Shown: positions 26,329 through 38,392 of the stretch, one piece after another
Layout of the letters: every line of letters starts with the position of its first letter
Numbering within the stretch: the stretch's first letter is position 1
Assembly: GCF_027744825.2 (NCBI RefSeq)
Contig: NC_071335.1
Coordinates: forward strand, 17,606,001-17,670,000
Direction: 5' to 3'
Origin: Synchiropus splendidus
Taxonomy: Eukaryota; Chordata; Actinopteri; Syngnathiformes; Callionymidae
DNA: 64,000 nt
Translations under genes and position numbers: made by a program
Notes under the pieces: model-generated
Databases searched by the model: none
Seen by the model: the letters and a program-made list of their open reading frames with translations, nothing else
What the model was told of the DNA's origin: nothing

Positions 26329-26526
26329 CCTTGTGGGGATATTTTTGCTGGTCTCCACAAGTCCGAACCTCAATTTGAGGATGTAAACTGTAAAATAACT
26401 GGGTCATTATAATTGGGTGTAAGTTTGATTCCGAGTCCTGGTTAAGGTTAGCCATGTGTTTTGGAGGGTTAGGTTTAAGGTGAGAGGCTGGGGAAAGGGT
26501 TATGTGAATGAGAGGTCCCCACAAGG
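26329..26526. mobile_element. MITE-like element with 11-base terminal inverted repeats
   Basis: CCTTGTGGGGA at 26329-26339 is exactly inverted as TCCCCACAAGG at 26516-26526. The inside has 'aactgggtcattat' and repeats of the 'ggttaggtttaagg' kind. This matches a short non-coding repeat that I recognise from many teleost genomes. Its text on the minus strand is open for over 100 codons only because it lacks stops by composition. No flanking target duplication is obvious. Confidence 0.7.
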
Positions 26527-26853
26527 AAAGAAGAAGATACAAACATGGGTGTGTGTATTTCAGAGTGGATTTACACAGTAGATGTATCATCAGAATGCCT
26601 GCACTATTTACACACAGAACGTGAACTATTTTAATCCTCTTTACTGTTTCCTTCAACACACACGAGAGAGAGAAACCTCCACATTCCGCACATCATCAGA
26701 TGTCTGGAGCTGCCTCAGAAGCCAGTGCAGCTCACACTCCTTCCCGGACCAACAAAGTTGTCCTTCTACGGGCTCCTGATTTCTTCGGCCGTATGGCCAG
26801 AAATATCGGCTCATCATCTGTTATTTTTATTTAAATAGTGATTCATTCTTACA

Positions 26854-27123
26854 GAAGAGGATTAGGGTCAGTGAAGAAAAAATTAAAGTCAGAATTATTT
26901 TTTCTCATATTTATGACTTTTATCTCAGATTTCTTACTTTAAAGTGAGAATTCAGATTTTTTTTTTTTTCAGAATTCTCACTTTGTAACGTTGAGCAATG
27001 GATTGTGGGGCGGAAAACGTCAGGCTGCTGTTTAAAGTCAGAAATCTGAGTCAGAATTCTGAGATTAAAGTCAGAATTCTGCCAATTATTGTTTCTTTTT
27101 CTTCACTGGCCCGAATCCTCTTC
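26854..27123. mobile_element. MITE-like inverted-repeat element
   Basis: The left end gaagaggattagggtcag and the right end, inverted as gaagaggattcgggccag, are near-identical, and both continue into 'tgaagaaaaa'. The arms carry multiple 'aaagtcagaattctgag' type words, so almost the whole element can fold on itself. The centre holds a T tract and 'gagcaatggattgtggggcgg'. Such 'cagaattctgactttaa' palindromic elements are frequent in fish. Confidence 0.7.
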
Positions 27124-30100
27124 CGTACATTCTTGATAAATGTGATGTCTACAAACAAATGTTTGGTCCGTTTTGCAATCATCCATAAACTATAGAAAGT
27201 CCTGTCACAAACTTTAACTGCTGAACTCAGCAATTTGATCAAAAAAGGAAATGGTAGTTGAAAGAGAGGACGTAATGTGTTTTACGTTTAATAAGTGAAG
27301 GGTACTTTTAGAGTACAAAATACGTTGCTTGTCCTCCTCCACCATCGATTCTCAATGCAGTAGGCAGTCTGGTATTCTTCTCTGAGCATCATTTTACCGT
27401 CTTTCATGGAATTCCCATTTACCTATGTTACACCTACGCAAGAGATTTTCCAAATCAATTCTTGACATTTATTCCTCGCTTAATATCCTGTGTAAAGGCA
27501 ATGCTTTAACACTGAAGTTTGTCTACATGCCAATTGTCTGCATGTGTTTTACAGCGGTTGTCGGCCACATAAATTTACTTAGTGGGTTAGATTTGAGTTT
27601 GACTTGTTTCACTTGATGTAAAAATTAATAAAGAAATTAATAATAAAGAAGAAGTGTGAGACGTCCTTGAGAGCTTCTGGAGATCTATGAATTTGTGGAT
27701 GAGCTTATGGGAGTCCATGTAATCCATCCATGTCCAGCATCTTTTCCACCATCTCCAAGTGACTCTTCCGCAGTAGTAACCCGACTGGTGAGGACAGAAT
27801 ATGACTGGATTTGAAAACTGATGATGATGATGTGATTCAATCCATCATCACTTATCTTGGCCCATTTTACAGAAACCAAAATCCCCCTGACTGAATTAAG
27901 GACATGAGTATCTTCACCCAAAACAGAAAGATGGTGAAAAGAGAAGCCTAAAATGTTTCCACTTCTCCATACCTCTGCGCTTACACAATAATGAGCTGCT
28001 GCGGCTTTGACAGACTTTGCAGAAGTGACTGTCTCGCCACTGTGATACATTTGCACACATTTGCATAGTTGTCTCTCCAGCAAGCGACTTCACACATTTC
28101 TGTCACTGGCCCAATTATCCTGCTGAAACTCGTAGTTTTGCTTCTGAGTTGGGACGACAGCACAGTTGACCCCTGAATGCTTGGGGTCAGCCCGGGTTCA
28201 TTTCGTGTCGCGGCTATTTCACACAGATGCCTGGAATCCCGGCAATGCTCTGTGCTACACTCTGCTATAGAACTTGCATCATACATTAACATCTTGTTCC
28301 CACAGACCCATTCATGCAAAAATAAAAGGATGGGGCCCATTCCAGTCCCACCCCCACCCAAGCCTGCCTCTTGCGATCCTGTTGCTCTACTTGTTTGGTT
28401 CGGCAGTGTTTGGCTCTTAATATAGCGTTTCAAATTCTACTTGGGTTCTCTGCAATATTGACAGGATGCTGAGGACATTTTTGTCCTCCCTCTGTTCTGT
28501 TTGTTCAAACACTGGGTGACAACATCGACTCCGGGATAGGAAACTATGGGGTTGAATCCCAGTGAAGGGGGTCAGTGTGAGTCTTCAGTCTTTGAGGCAT
28601 CATGCTGACCTGACATGAGGAAAATTATCATATGTAATAGAAATTTACTGACGCGTGCAACTTTTCTGATTCATGTTATTATTCTATGGTTCTGATGGTG
28701 TGTGGAAGAAGAGTATCACATTTTTCTTCCAAGTTAAAAAACATCTTTGTGTGTTGGTGGAAATGTTGGAATAGACTTGTGAGTACCTCAAGTCAAAGCT
28801 GTCAAAGTACTATAACTGCTTATAATACACATCAGAACCGTTCCTTGTAAGAGGGTCAGTAAAGTCTGACCTTATCGTAAACGCTGCATGAGCCTTGGAC
28901 TATGTCTATAAATGGACAGTAACTTTTGTAGTCGGTGTCTTATACTAGTACGTATATGATTTTCAATTTTTCCATACATACTGTCTTGAATAACCAACTT
29001 TTTCAGACAAAAAGTTGTGCGTGTGTGTACAGGCATCGACTGAACAATGTGCGCTGGTGCTGAGGAAAAACACTCACAAGTCACCCCCTGATGGACATGG
29101 TGATGCTTTGTGTTTTTTATTATTTGTCGTCCATTCACTGACGTTCAATCTTAGAATCGAGCGGTGGAAACTGGCCAGCGCCTGTGCTAAGGCAGCCAAG
29201 CCATCAGGAGGTAAACAGCTTTCAACCCGGAATGTTCCATGTTAACAGTAGAATAAGTCTGTCTCATGTGATCCCACGGTCACTTGATGATGCTGGAGTG
29301 GTCAAGTATTTCAAGCCTGGGTTTGAATGCTCTTGATTTTGCAGAGGTGATGCTGCTCTTTCGCTATTTCAGATTTCACAAATTACAATGGAGCTTCATA
29401 GAGTCTTGTGAATGGATGACTACACCTGTGTGATTTATTGATCTCAATAGTAAAAAGGAATATTTCTGGTCGATCTTGGTTGTCAGTTGTCGCACAGTTC
29501 TTGCTGGCTACATGCATAGGCCTCTCCTCCTTAGAGAGTGTTACTAAAGAGTGCTGTTCAATGTTGTGTTTTTCTTCTCCAGTGAAGATTGTTCATATAT
29601 TCTTTGTCATGTTTTATTACTATATTTTTAAATTGTATCTGCTTTGTTGCTTGTTTAATGTCAAACTGTTTGAGTGCTGTTTCTATGACAGATGCTTCAA
29701 AAACTGTTTTTGGAAACATTTTTTTTCCACTCCACTTTTTCCTTATTTAAATACCGAATTCACTAAGTTAAGGGCGTATCACAAATTGAGCTCTACTCTG
29801 TCATCCCTCCCCCAGTTTTTCCGATGCACACCTCTGCCCTCTCGGCTATCCCATTTTTTTTCAGCCGTCACTTGGGTCAGCGGTATGTGCAGAATTGGTG
29901 CTTCAGATCGACTGACTACGCAACAAAAAAGACGCCATTTCAGCGGTCACCAGTGACAACTGGCCCTAACCCCATGTCATTTAAAACAGACCTGAAAAAA
30001 GACTTGTGGACTCAAGTGGACTCAAGTCTTGTCTTGGCATCTGAAAGGACCCTCAACCTGCGCACTTAAACAAGGGTTGTGAATGGCTTTACACGCCCTA

Positions 30101-31919
30101 CCTCCCCTATAGCTCACCCCCCTACCCCCCTGCTGCTTCATTCTACGATGAGCACAGAAAGGCCCCTACATAATGCAGACGCTTTGCAGCCTGGTGATGT
30201 CACAAGGAAATTCATAGCCGTCTTATATACACACAAACACGATGAGCAGACGTAGCACCTCCCAAATATCCTTTTCTTTATCGCAGCGGTGAATGGAATT
30301 GCATGGCTGTGCTGTTCAATCACTGTCAAGTGTGTGGTGAAAGGATGGCGCCAAAAAAAAAAAAAGTTTCTCAATTGATTAAATAGCGGTATCATTTGAT
30401 GGCTGCGCAAGGGAAGTGTGCAGAAATAGAAGCGGCTGGGAACAGAAAGAGGGTGTTGGTGAGATATGGCTCAGGAACAGCCGGTTTAGGCCCTATTCAA
30501 AGTGAAAGATGTAAAGTTAAGGCCTTTTATTCACAGGCGAAAATAATGGGCTGCTATTGAATAAAAGAGACGGGACACACATGGAGTGTCGCCAATATCT
30601 TCACACACGCTTGTTAGAGAGCTTTCATGCCTTGGAGAGATATAGAGCTGATACAGTCTGTGCAAGTGTGATGTGGATTCCTGTTGTCATGTGGGAACTC
30701 CCAGGGTTCACCCAGCAGGGAAGGAAGAGGAGGCCGCAAAGGACTCGGAGAGGAATTTTTTAAATTCATCTGTGTGGGCATAGATTCTCTCACTGCGTCC
30801 TAAAAACAGACCCTTATCACATCTGCAATATGCTTTGATGAAAAGTTTCAAACACAAGGTGAGAATGATTTTCGTCGCAAATGGGAGCTTAATGTAAGTA
30901 GAATATTACGGCCAGCTGAAGGCTCTTATTATGCCATTTCTGCGCAATGGAAAGGCAGCTTCACATTTACATCCATTTTCAGTAAGAACAGGTCTCTGCT
31001 GACACGTCAATATGGAGCATGTTTACGCCCCGACACACTTAAGACTGTCGATGAGATGCTGGTGATGATAACATTGAAATGGCTCTAATGTGGGGGAGCA
31101 CAAGTAAGGCATTGGATTTCATGTATTGTTATTTATTTCATCATCATTTCAAGAAACGTGGGCAAAAACGTGGTGCATTTTCTGGTGCTTAATTGTCCTT
31201 ATATACTGAAATGGGAATGTGCCCACGGTTGCCATGTTGGAGTGGGGCACCTAGACATTGAGCTTTCAAAATGTTTTGTTTAAGTCTGTATAGACTTACT
31301 CTGCAGTGTGACCTGGAACCTCAAATACCCCGAAAGTTGAACTTAGATAATACTAAATTTGAGAAAATGTGTCTTTTAATATCGACGTAACTTCAATATG
31401 ACTTTTACTTTACTTCAAAGAAGCCTTTATTGAGATTTATTATGTCATAACAAGCTACCCGACCCACCTTCACTGAGTCTCCCATTTGAACCCCTTTCAG
31501 ATGGCCATGCTCTTCACTGTCTCCAGGGGCTCGACAGCCCTAATTGAGACGTTTGCATTTGCAGATCTCTGGTTGTGTAGCCAAACAGCCACTGTTTGTA
31601 AAGTAGGCCCACAAACAACACACAATTTAGGCCTAAGATCCTATCTGAAAAGATCTGAAATAGTATTAATCGACTTGACTTGTGATGCAGTTCCTAATTT
31701 ATCTACCTCATTTTATTTTAGTTTTGCGGGAGTTTCCAGACTAGTATTTACCGTCATGTTAGCTGTACGATGCAGACTGTTAGGTGTTATGGATCAGACG
31801 GAGAACAATTCCAGGGTCAAACGTATTAAAAGAAAGTGGAAGTGGCGTCTTTATAATGTAAAAATCCCAAAAGAAAGACAATGAGTAAATGACAGGACCA
31901 TGTAGCGGAACTGAAGTAA

Positions 31920-32032
31920 CGCATGTGGACATATGAAGAGACGGACCACATGAGGACGGCTGCAGATTGGAGAGAGATTTACTTCACAAGATTAAAAACT
32001 AGTGATTTAATCGTCACCAATTCAGTAAATGC
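31920..32032 (-). repeat. Dispersed repeat, copy 2 of an inverted pair
   Basis: This stretch reads as the reverse complement of 1355-1465, with a few substitutions and one or two small indels. Flanks do not match. The opposite orientation and the 30 kb distance are consistent with independent insertions of the same element. Confidence 0.75.
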
Positions 32033-32289
32033 CAAAGCCCACCCCTCCAACACAGACATAAATTCCCAGTGAATTTGTGAGAACGTGAGGCCGTAGCTTC
32101 GGTCCTGCCACATGCTTCAGGGATTTTCACTCCTGTGTGTTTTTTTATTGCTGTTTCTACAGACTCCAAATAAATCTTCTGGGTTACTTGAGGTTGTCTC
32201 TCTACCAGTTTCATCAGTAATCCCATTAGCACGTCCATGACTGGCCGTACTGTAAACATTATTTCAGATTTTTATCCCAGCCACTGTTC

Positions 32290-32720
32290 ACACTGCGGCG
32301 TCTCATTCATTGGACGTCATTTTACTGAAGTATTTTAATTAAATTACGCCCATTAAGTGACTCATTTACATTTCAAGCGTTTGTCTGGCGCTCTTATCCA
32401 CTGTGACTAATATTAATTACGAAAGATGAATTGCTAGATTTGAACTGCTCAAATGAGCTCAGAGTAGAGGATTTAATGGACACGAGAGCCAACACGGAAT
32501 ATTAATGTTTGATTTAGAGGAGATCTCACGAGATAAAGATGGAGGAAAAGCCGAGTGGAGTTCATCAACAGCAATTAAGCTTTAACTTTGGCACTTTGGA
32601 GAATAATGACATTTGAAGACACCTTCGTAATGTCTCAGTTTAATGGCATAAGTAATAATGATTCATTTGTTGGATGCCTCAAACACAGCGCATGAATCAA
32701 TCTGTTGGCGGGAAAAAGGC
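32290..32720. promoter_or_regulatory. Candidate conserved non-coding element in upstream intron
   Basis: Unique AT-rich text with several homeodomain-type words ('ttttaattaaattacg', 'aatattaattacga', 'ggaatattaatg') and 'gataaagatgg'. It lacks repeat wording. The call rests on appearance only. Confidence 0.25.
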
Positions 32721-33070
32721 TCTAATTCATCATAATGACTGGATCGAATTGTTTGACGGTGAAGTTAAATCGCTTCATCTCATTCAAATATAGACGAATA
32801 CTGTCTGTCTTCACTCATTTATTTGTCCACTTTTCTCTCAGTAGCATGGCACAGCCGCCTTATAGCAGTAGTTCTGTCTTGATTCTCCCTGTGTGTCTTA
32901 TTCATTCATTTTCTTCAGCTTGGTTTTTTAACATGGCCCGCTGAGGGCTGGGTCTTCTCTTCTCTTTAGAGTCTCAAGTTGGGGATTTGCGTGCGTGTGA
33001 TTGTTGTAGTTACAGGAATGCATGTGTAGTTTTGAATCTATCAACCCATATTTTCAGTTGAATATTTATT

Positions 33071-33190
33071 AGGGATGCACTGACCGTTTTCTCCAAAACA
33101 AGTGGTGTACAAGTACTTGCATTTGAGTACTCACAGAGTATCACACAGTACCCGACTGATACCTGATGCAGGTATCGGTATCGGCATAAT
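33071..33190 (+). repeat. Probable hAT-like repeat fragment
   Basis: Starts 'agggatgcactgacc', continues 'gtgtacaagtacttgc' and ends in 'ggtatcggtatcggc'. This is a standard vocabulary of teleost non-autonomous hAT elements. The right end is not defined. Confidence 0.4.
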
Positions 33191-34520
33191 ATTTATCAAA
33201 GGTCACTTCAGCAATGATTCCTTTTTCACCGCCTGCATTAGTGAGACTCTTCCTCCGGGACTTGGGTTCTGTGGCAGAAGCCTTAGAAGAACGTTTGCCT
33301 GTCAGCTTGAAACAGATTTACTCAAAACTCAAGACTGTGTGCGGCGATCACCTCTGAACGTGAACACGGCGAAAGTTGAAGATGACAATTGACAATCTGT
33401 GATATAGCTTTACTAAAAAACTGCGTTCCATGTCCTCTTGGAACTTGGAAATTCCCATTTACATCCCCGTCACAATCGAAGATAGCTTCCAAGAAACAGG
33501 GTTCTGAATCAGTGAAATACAGTGAAAGTAGCAACTTTCTGTCGCTAGTTGCTAACAGAGCATGTTTTCATTAAGCAGTTGTTTATATCCGGACAAGGCA
33601 TGCGTGAGAATAGCTTTCGTGCAAGCCCTTAGTCCGATAACAGGAACACAGCCTACGGTTCTGAACACTTACTTTTGACATCACATATCTAAAAATATTT
33701 GGAATTTCCTGCTGAAACACATTTTTTTTTCAATTTCACAGCAGGTGTTTTATTATTTCAGCGGGAGTCCTGGTTTTCACCAAAGTTAGCAAAGAGTAGA
33801 ACTTTGATATTTCCTGTTTCATTTCTACTTCTGTGACACAGCAAAGTGTTTGATATGCTTTGCATGTTCCTCTTTACATTTAAAGAATCAAACTCTGACA
33901 TAAGCAGCAAGTCAAACCAACTTCTGTCTCAGAAAGGATTAAGTCGGCGTCATATTTAGTGTCACTGTTAATAACTGTTGCTGCCGTCATAACTTTTCAA
34001 CATGCTTTTTCTCTGTTTGGGGAAGTGGTTCTCAGTTTGGTCTGTTGATCCAGAGCGACCGTCTGTGAGGCTCATTTAGAACTGACTGAAATCTAGCTAA
34101 TCTCTCTGCTTCTTGGACAACAAAAGACAGAAATTAGAACAAGGAGATGATGACCACTTGACATGCAGCTGAAGGCTATCAAGATGCCATTAGTGCCCTC
34201 CTGCGTACTTGGTAGTCAACAGTGTAACGTCAAGATTCGCGGCAAACATTGGAGCGTATGAATCCACTCAGTTAAGCCAGTTTTTTCTTTTTTTATTTCT
34301 ACATTTATATTCACCGGCTGAATCATATTCCTCTCCCAATTGGTGAAGGATCGTTTGCCTGAATTTAAATGATCACAGAAATATTCTGGCTTTTAGTTTT
34401 GAAAGAATGTTTTGGTGGAAATGGAAATGAAGCAGCCGCCGTGAATTGTCCTGTGGCCCTTTAGTCTCACTAACATTGTCTCCCGGAGATTCTGATCTTT
34501 CCTTTTCGATTTTAACTTTG

Positions 34521-34539
34521 AAAAAAAAAAAAAAAAAAA
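34521..34539 (+). repeat. Poly-A tract
   Basis: Nineteen A residues. No retroposed gene or SINE body was recognised upstream. Confidence 0.9.
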
Positions 34540-35230
34540 CTTTGTCACCGCTTCTTCCGAACTCTAGCTTAATGGTTGTAAGCACCCTCTTTTGCATTTC
34601 TCCTGCTCATTTGCTCACGCACAGCCAGTCCAATTCCCTTTTCACCATTCTTGCTGCAGGGCTGGTCGTAGAGCACGCAACAAGAGGCTTGCGCGCATAC
34701 CAAACCCAAAGTGTTCTTTCAGAGCGCCTGCTAATTGTACGTTTGCGCGCACGCACTCGTCCACACTGCCTTTACATGTGACCAGCATTCCTTCGGTTTA
34801 ATCCAAACTAAGACCAATGTCGGACTGTGGGGTCTGGCGACCAGAATAGAGTGAATACTTAAGTCACAAACTGTGCCTTTGTTCAACTCTTTCATTCCAT
34901 TTACACATCGTGTTAACTCTTTGTGCTCACATTAGAAACATGGTCATATACACTGTTGGTGTAAATTACATTACGATGTCATTATAAATATTAATAACAT
35001 AGCCTGACTGAATTTTATGATTTATGTAGTACTATAGTTTTGTTCTACGACTTGGCTTAAGTTACCCTTACCACCCCATGAGGTCCAATAGACAGGGAAA
35101 CTGTGGTCCTTTTTATCAGTAATGTAGTGTAAAACTGCTACTGCTGACATTGACTTCAGTAGCTGCAGTCATTCTCGGGTGAAATTTACCTCACCAAAAC
35201 CATCCATGTGGTTTGGCTCTAGCTGTGGCC

Positions 35231-35484
35231 GTTTCTGGGTGGAGTTTGCTTGCTCTCCCTGTGCCCGCATGGGTTTTCGCCAGGTACTCTTTCCTTCCAC
35301 AGCTCAAAGACATGCTCACTAGGTGAAGTGGACACTAGGAGTGTGTGTGAATGGTGTGTGTGCCCTGCAATGGACTGTCGACCTGTCCAGGGTTCATTCC
35401 TGCCTGTGGCCCAATGACCGCTGGGATAGGCTCCAGCGCTCCCGGCAACAATGAACAGGACTAAGCGGTGGTTAACTGAAGATG
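35231..35484 (+). repeat. Common fish interspersed repeat (class not assigned)
   Basis: Landmarks are 'tgggtggagtttgcttgctc', 'cgcatgggttttcgcc', 'caaagacatgctcact', 'cgacctgtccagggttcatt' and 'gctgggataggctccagc'. This text occurs thousands of times in many ray-finned fish genomes. I recognise it as a family but do not assign it to SINE, LINE or DNA transposon. Confidence 0.7.
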
Positions 35485-35558
35485 TATGATATCACGCAAA
35501 CACAATTTTACATGGTTTTATATATTTATATAAGAATACATTTATTTTAATACACATT

Positions 35559-35703
35559 ACATTGTACTGCTTTATCTGATTCCCCCTTAAAATGATGGCT
35601 CTAATCTAATATGTTGTTGAAACTGTATCGCCATGTACAGTATCGTATCTCCAATCATGTATCAGGAAACGTATCGTATCGCAAGATACCTGCCAATACA
35701 CCT
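35559..35703 (+). repeat. Dispersed TATCG-type repeat, copy 3 (3' end only)
   Basis: Starts near 'acattgtactgctttatctg' and ends 'tatcgcaagatacctgcc' plus 'aatacac', matching the last third of the copy at 41432-41892. Confidence 0.75.
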
Positions 35704-38372
35704 TAGTGTACCCGTAGTGTCTGTTACAGGGTGGGGTGTCTTGAGTGTGACAACATTTTTTTGCCGGTTGTGTTTGTCTGACATTATGTGAATGTGTTTC
35801 TCTTGCTTGCGATCATTCTGCTTTGATTCCCGTCTGTGATCATGTTCTTTTGGACATGACCTGGAGTGTAATGACCGAATGAAAAATGTATTGGGGAGCA
35901 TTCCGCTCCAATTCATCTCAAATCCCAAAGACTCCAGAGCCTTCCTAGACAGAAATATGAGGAATTGATTTGATCCATGTGTGGTCACAAAACAATATTC
36001 CCTCAGAGTTGTTTTTTATTAGTGAATATTGTGACTTTTTTCTGGGAGTTATCAATGAGATTTGTGTTTTTAGACGGTTGCAGTAGCTGCCGATGACAAG
36101 CACTATTTCCCCAAGTGTTGGCTGAATTCTGGTGCTGTTCTCCTCTTGCTGAGATCAGGTTCTGGAGCTGATATGGAATAAATCTTTGACTCTCAGGGCC
36201 CTCGTACAGGTAGCTAATCTGAGCTTGTTAGCCACCGTGGTGTAGTGACCCAACACCTGCTGGCTCAATTAAGCTGGTAGAGCGGACGGCACACACCTGC
36301 TCCTGTTGACCTCCTACATGTGGTGGCTCATCTCTGCTTGGCCCTGTATCAGTCAGTTTATTGAGGTTTGGGTTGAGGGTGAAACCTGGTAGATGCTATG
36401 GTCTGAGTCCTGAAGTCATGTCCTGTCTTAAGAAATGAGTGGGTATGACACGTGGTTCACATTTCCTCCTTCGTAAAGTGAGGAAAATGAAATAGAAGAG
36501 TGGAAATTATTTACAAACATTAAAACACAAGCTACTTTGTTGGAGAGGAAATTATCTTTTTAATTCTCAGCTTATTTGTTTGTTCCTGCCGATGTACTGC
36601 AGAAGCCAGGTAAGTGATGTGATCTTGGAGTTTTTCTTTTTCTTTCCATTTTGTTTGGTTGTCTCTCCTTTAATTTACTTGGACTCAAACTCTCTTACAT
36701 TTATGTTTCACCCTGGTTTTTCAATTGTGTAAGTCGGTGTGTGTGAGTGCCTCAAATGTACAGCAACCCGTGTTTGGCCTATCGACACTCCAAGGGAGAA
36801 GAAAACAAATACCCGCTAAGAATCAATAGCTGCCCCCGGAGCTCAGCCCCGCCACTGCCCTATCTCCAACGGCCACCGCTGCTATTAATTCTGAGGCCCG
36901 CAGCTTCCTGCTCAGAGGCCGGTCGCTAAGATCGAAGAGCAACACTGCCGCTGAGGTCTTTTGCTCGCAGAAGGAAGTGGAAAGTAGCTCGGTGTGAAGT
37001 GTGTTGTTTAGAGGATTTTGCTTCAGGTCTTAGCGGGAGTTGCATCAGTTAGCATTTATTCATACCCGAGACATTTAAATATAGATTTTCTGTGAGTGAA
37101 TGATTAGAATTTCAAAGCTTCAGCTACTGTGCACATATTGGGAATTCTGATTGCACTCTCTTCAGTGAACAAAGTGCCTTGTACACACAGTGTTTCTTTC
37201 TCCTAGAAAGATGCCAGAGTTGCTGGTCCAGAGACGCAGTAACACATGCTGAACCATCAGGCAAAAACAACAGCAATTATTTTCATATTCAAGCACCCAC
37301 TTTCGACAAACATTTGCATGCGGTGATCGTGATGACAAATGCTATTGAATATTGTCGGTCTGCTACAGGCAATAAGCATCTAACAGGGTTCAATATCTGG
37401 CTGCACTTTTATTACTTCGTATAACTAGGAATGTGATTTGTCACAATACTAAAATTGGAAACTCCATGTTGATACCTAGGAATATACTTGATACTCAATG
37501 CCATTTTTGACTTGACTCGGACTAAAAATAGCAAGTACTTAAAAGGCATAGAAACAATTTTATTTACATTAAAACTACAGAGCAATATTATAAATACACT
37601 AATGAAAAAATCTGGGACTTGGCAGATGAAAAGAAACACTTGATCAAATAAATGCATATAAGCTTCATATTTTTGTTGTTTTTCAAACAACGCACAGTAG
37701 TTTTTTATTTTTTGACGACCTAGCTATAAATAAAAAGCATCTCGAGTTTGAAAGTAAGTAAATTGTGACTCTGTAAAGTAAAAGTGACTCTGTTTTTTTA
37801 TTTCACTGTCTCTGCATCTTTTTTGTTTTTTCTAAGTTAATTGTTGAGCTTTATCATCTCTGCATGTTTGACTGTTGAGTGTTGCCAACTTTGTGAGCTC
37901 CAATATATTGCAGGCCGGAATAAAAGTCTGGTGTTTAATAGCATGATTGTAATGTGAAAAAAAGATATATATGTATTTTAAAATTCAGATTAGTATTTTT
38001 ATTATTTATCTGGTGTGATGTATTACAAATAGAACCAATTCCTTGTTTTTGTGACTCTAATTTTACCTGCTAGAAAACAAAATGTTAAAAAAAAACAACA
38101 TGTTACCCATACAGCACAGTCACTGAACCACACCGCAACAATTTGCTGGCATGTTGCTGTATATATCATCATCGCTTTAATATCAGCGCTGTGGTTGTAA
38201 CTGGAGCTTTTGGCCTCAGGCTCCACACGGCCTGATTAAACATTAAAAACCACCACCATGCAAACACCACGCTAATCTTCGCAAGGCATTTGTAATCAAT
38301 GTCCGAATTAAAATCGAGAGCCATTTCTCTAATAGAGTGCAAAGTTAATGCATGTTGTGTATGGAAAATATG

Positions 38373-38392
38373 CTCTCCTTTTATAAGGAGAG
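38373..38392. other. Perfect hairpin in AT-rich intron
   Basis: CTCTCCTT, a TTAT loop and AAGGAGAG form an 8-base-pair stem, which extends to 12 pairs with one bulge if the flanking atat words are included. It is much shorter than a microRNA precursor. Confidence 0.75.

Larger units (their letters stand above)
20001..30000. other. Upstream xylt1 intron, block 3: no gene seen
   Basis: Non-coding. Contents recognised: an AAAT microsatellite at 21915-21933, a CT microsatellite at 23218-23236, a hAT-type terminus at 25261-25324, and two MITE-like elements at 26329-26526 and 26854-27123. The stretches 20290-20600 and 26040-26240 are less repetitive, rich in TAATTA-like and ATGCATTA-like words and could be regulatory, but this cannot be shown without alignment. 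Open frames of 132 to 172 residues (27685-28083, 27981-28433, 29438-29956) have low-complexity or random composition. Confidence 0.6.

Noticed and set aside
27685..28433. Two overlapping minus-strand frames of 132 and 150 residues
   Set aside because: They overlap each other in different frames, have no recognisable motif and are matched by an open frame on the other strand; chance is the simplest account.
28545..28575. 'gggttgaatcccagtg', considered as the B box of a tRNA or tRNA-derived SINE
   Set aside because: No A box at the right distance and no cloverleaf could be drawn.
29438..29956. Longest unexplained open frame on the + strand (172 residues)
   Set aside because: The composition is that of T-rich intron (many Phe, Cys, Leu), there is no family resemblance, and no start context or splice sites support it.
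34446..34781. Open frame across a poly-A tract of 19 residues, considered as a processed pseudogene end
   Set aside because: No gene-like sequence lies upstream of the tract; the frame merely reads AAA codons.
36262..36285. 'agctggtagagcggac', considered as an A box of a tRNA-like element
   Set aside because: No matching B box follows within the expected distance.
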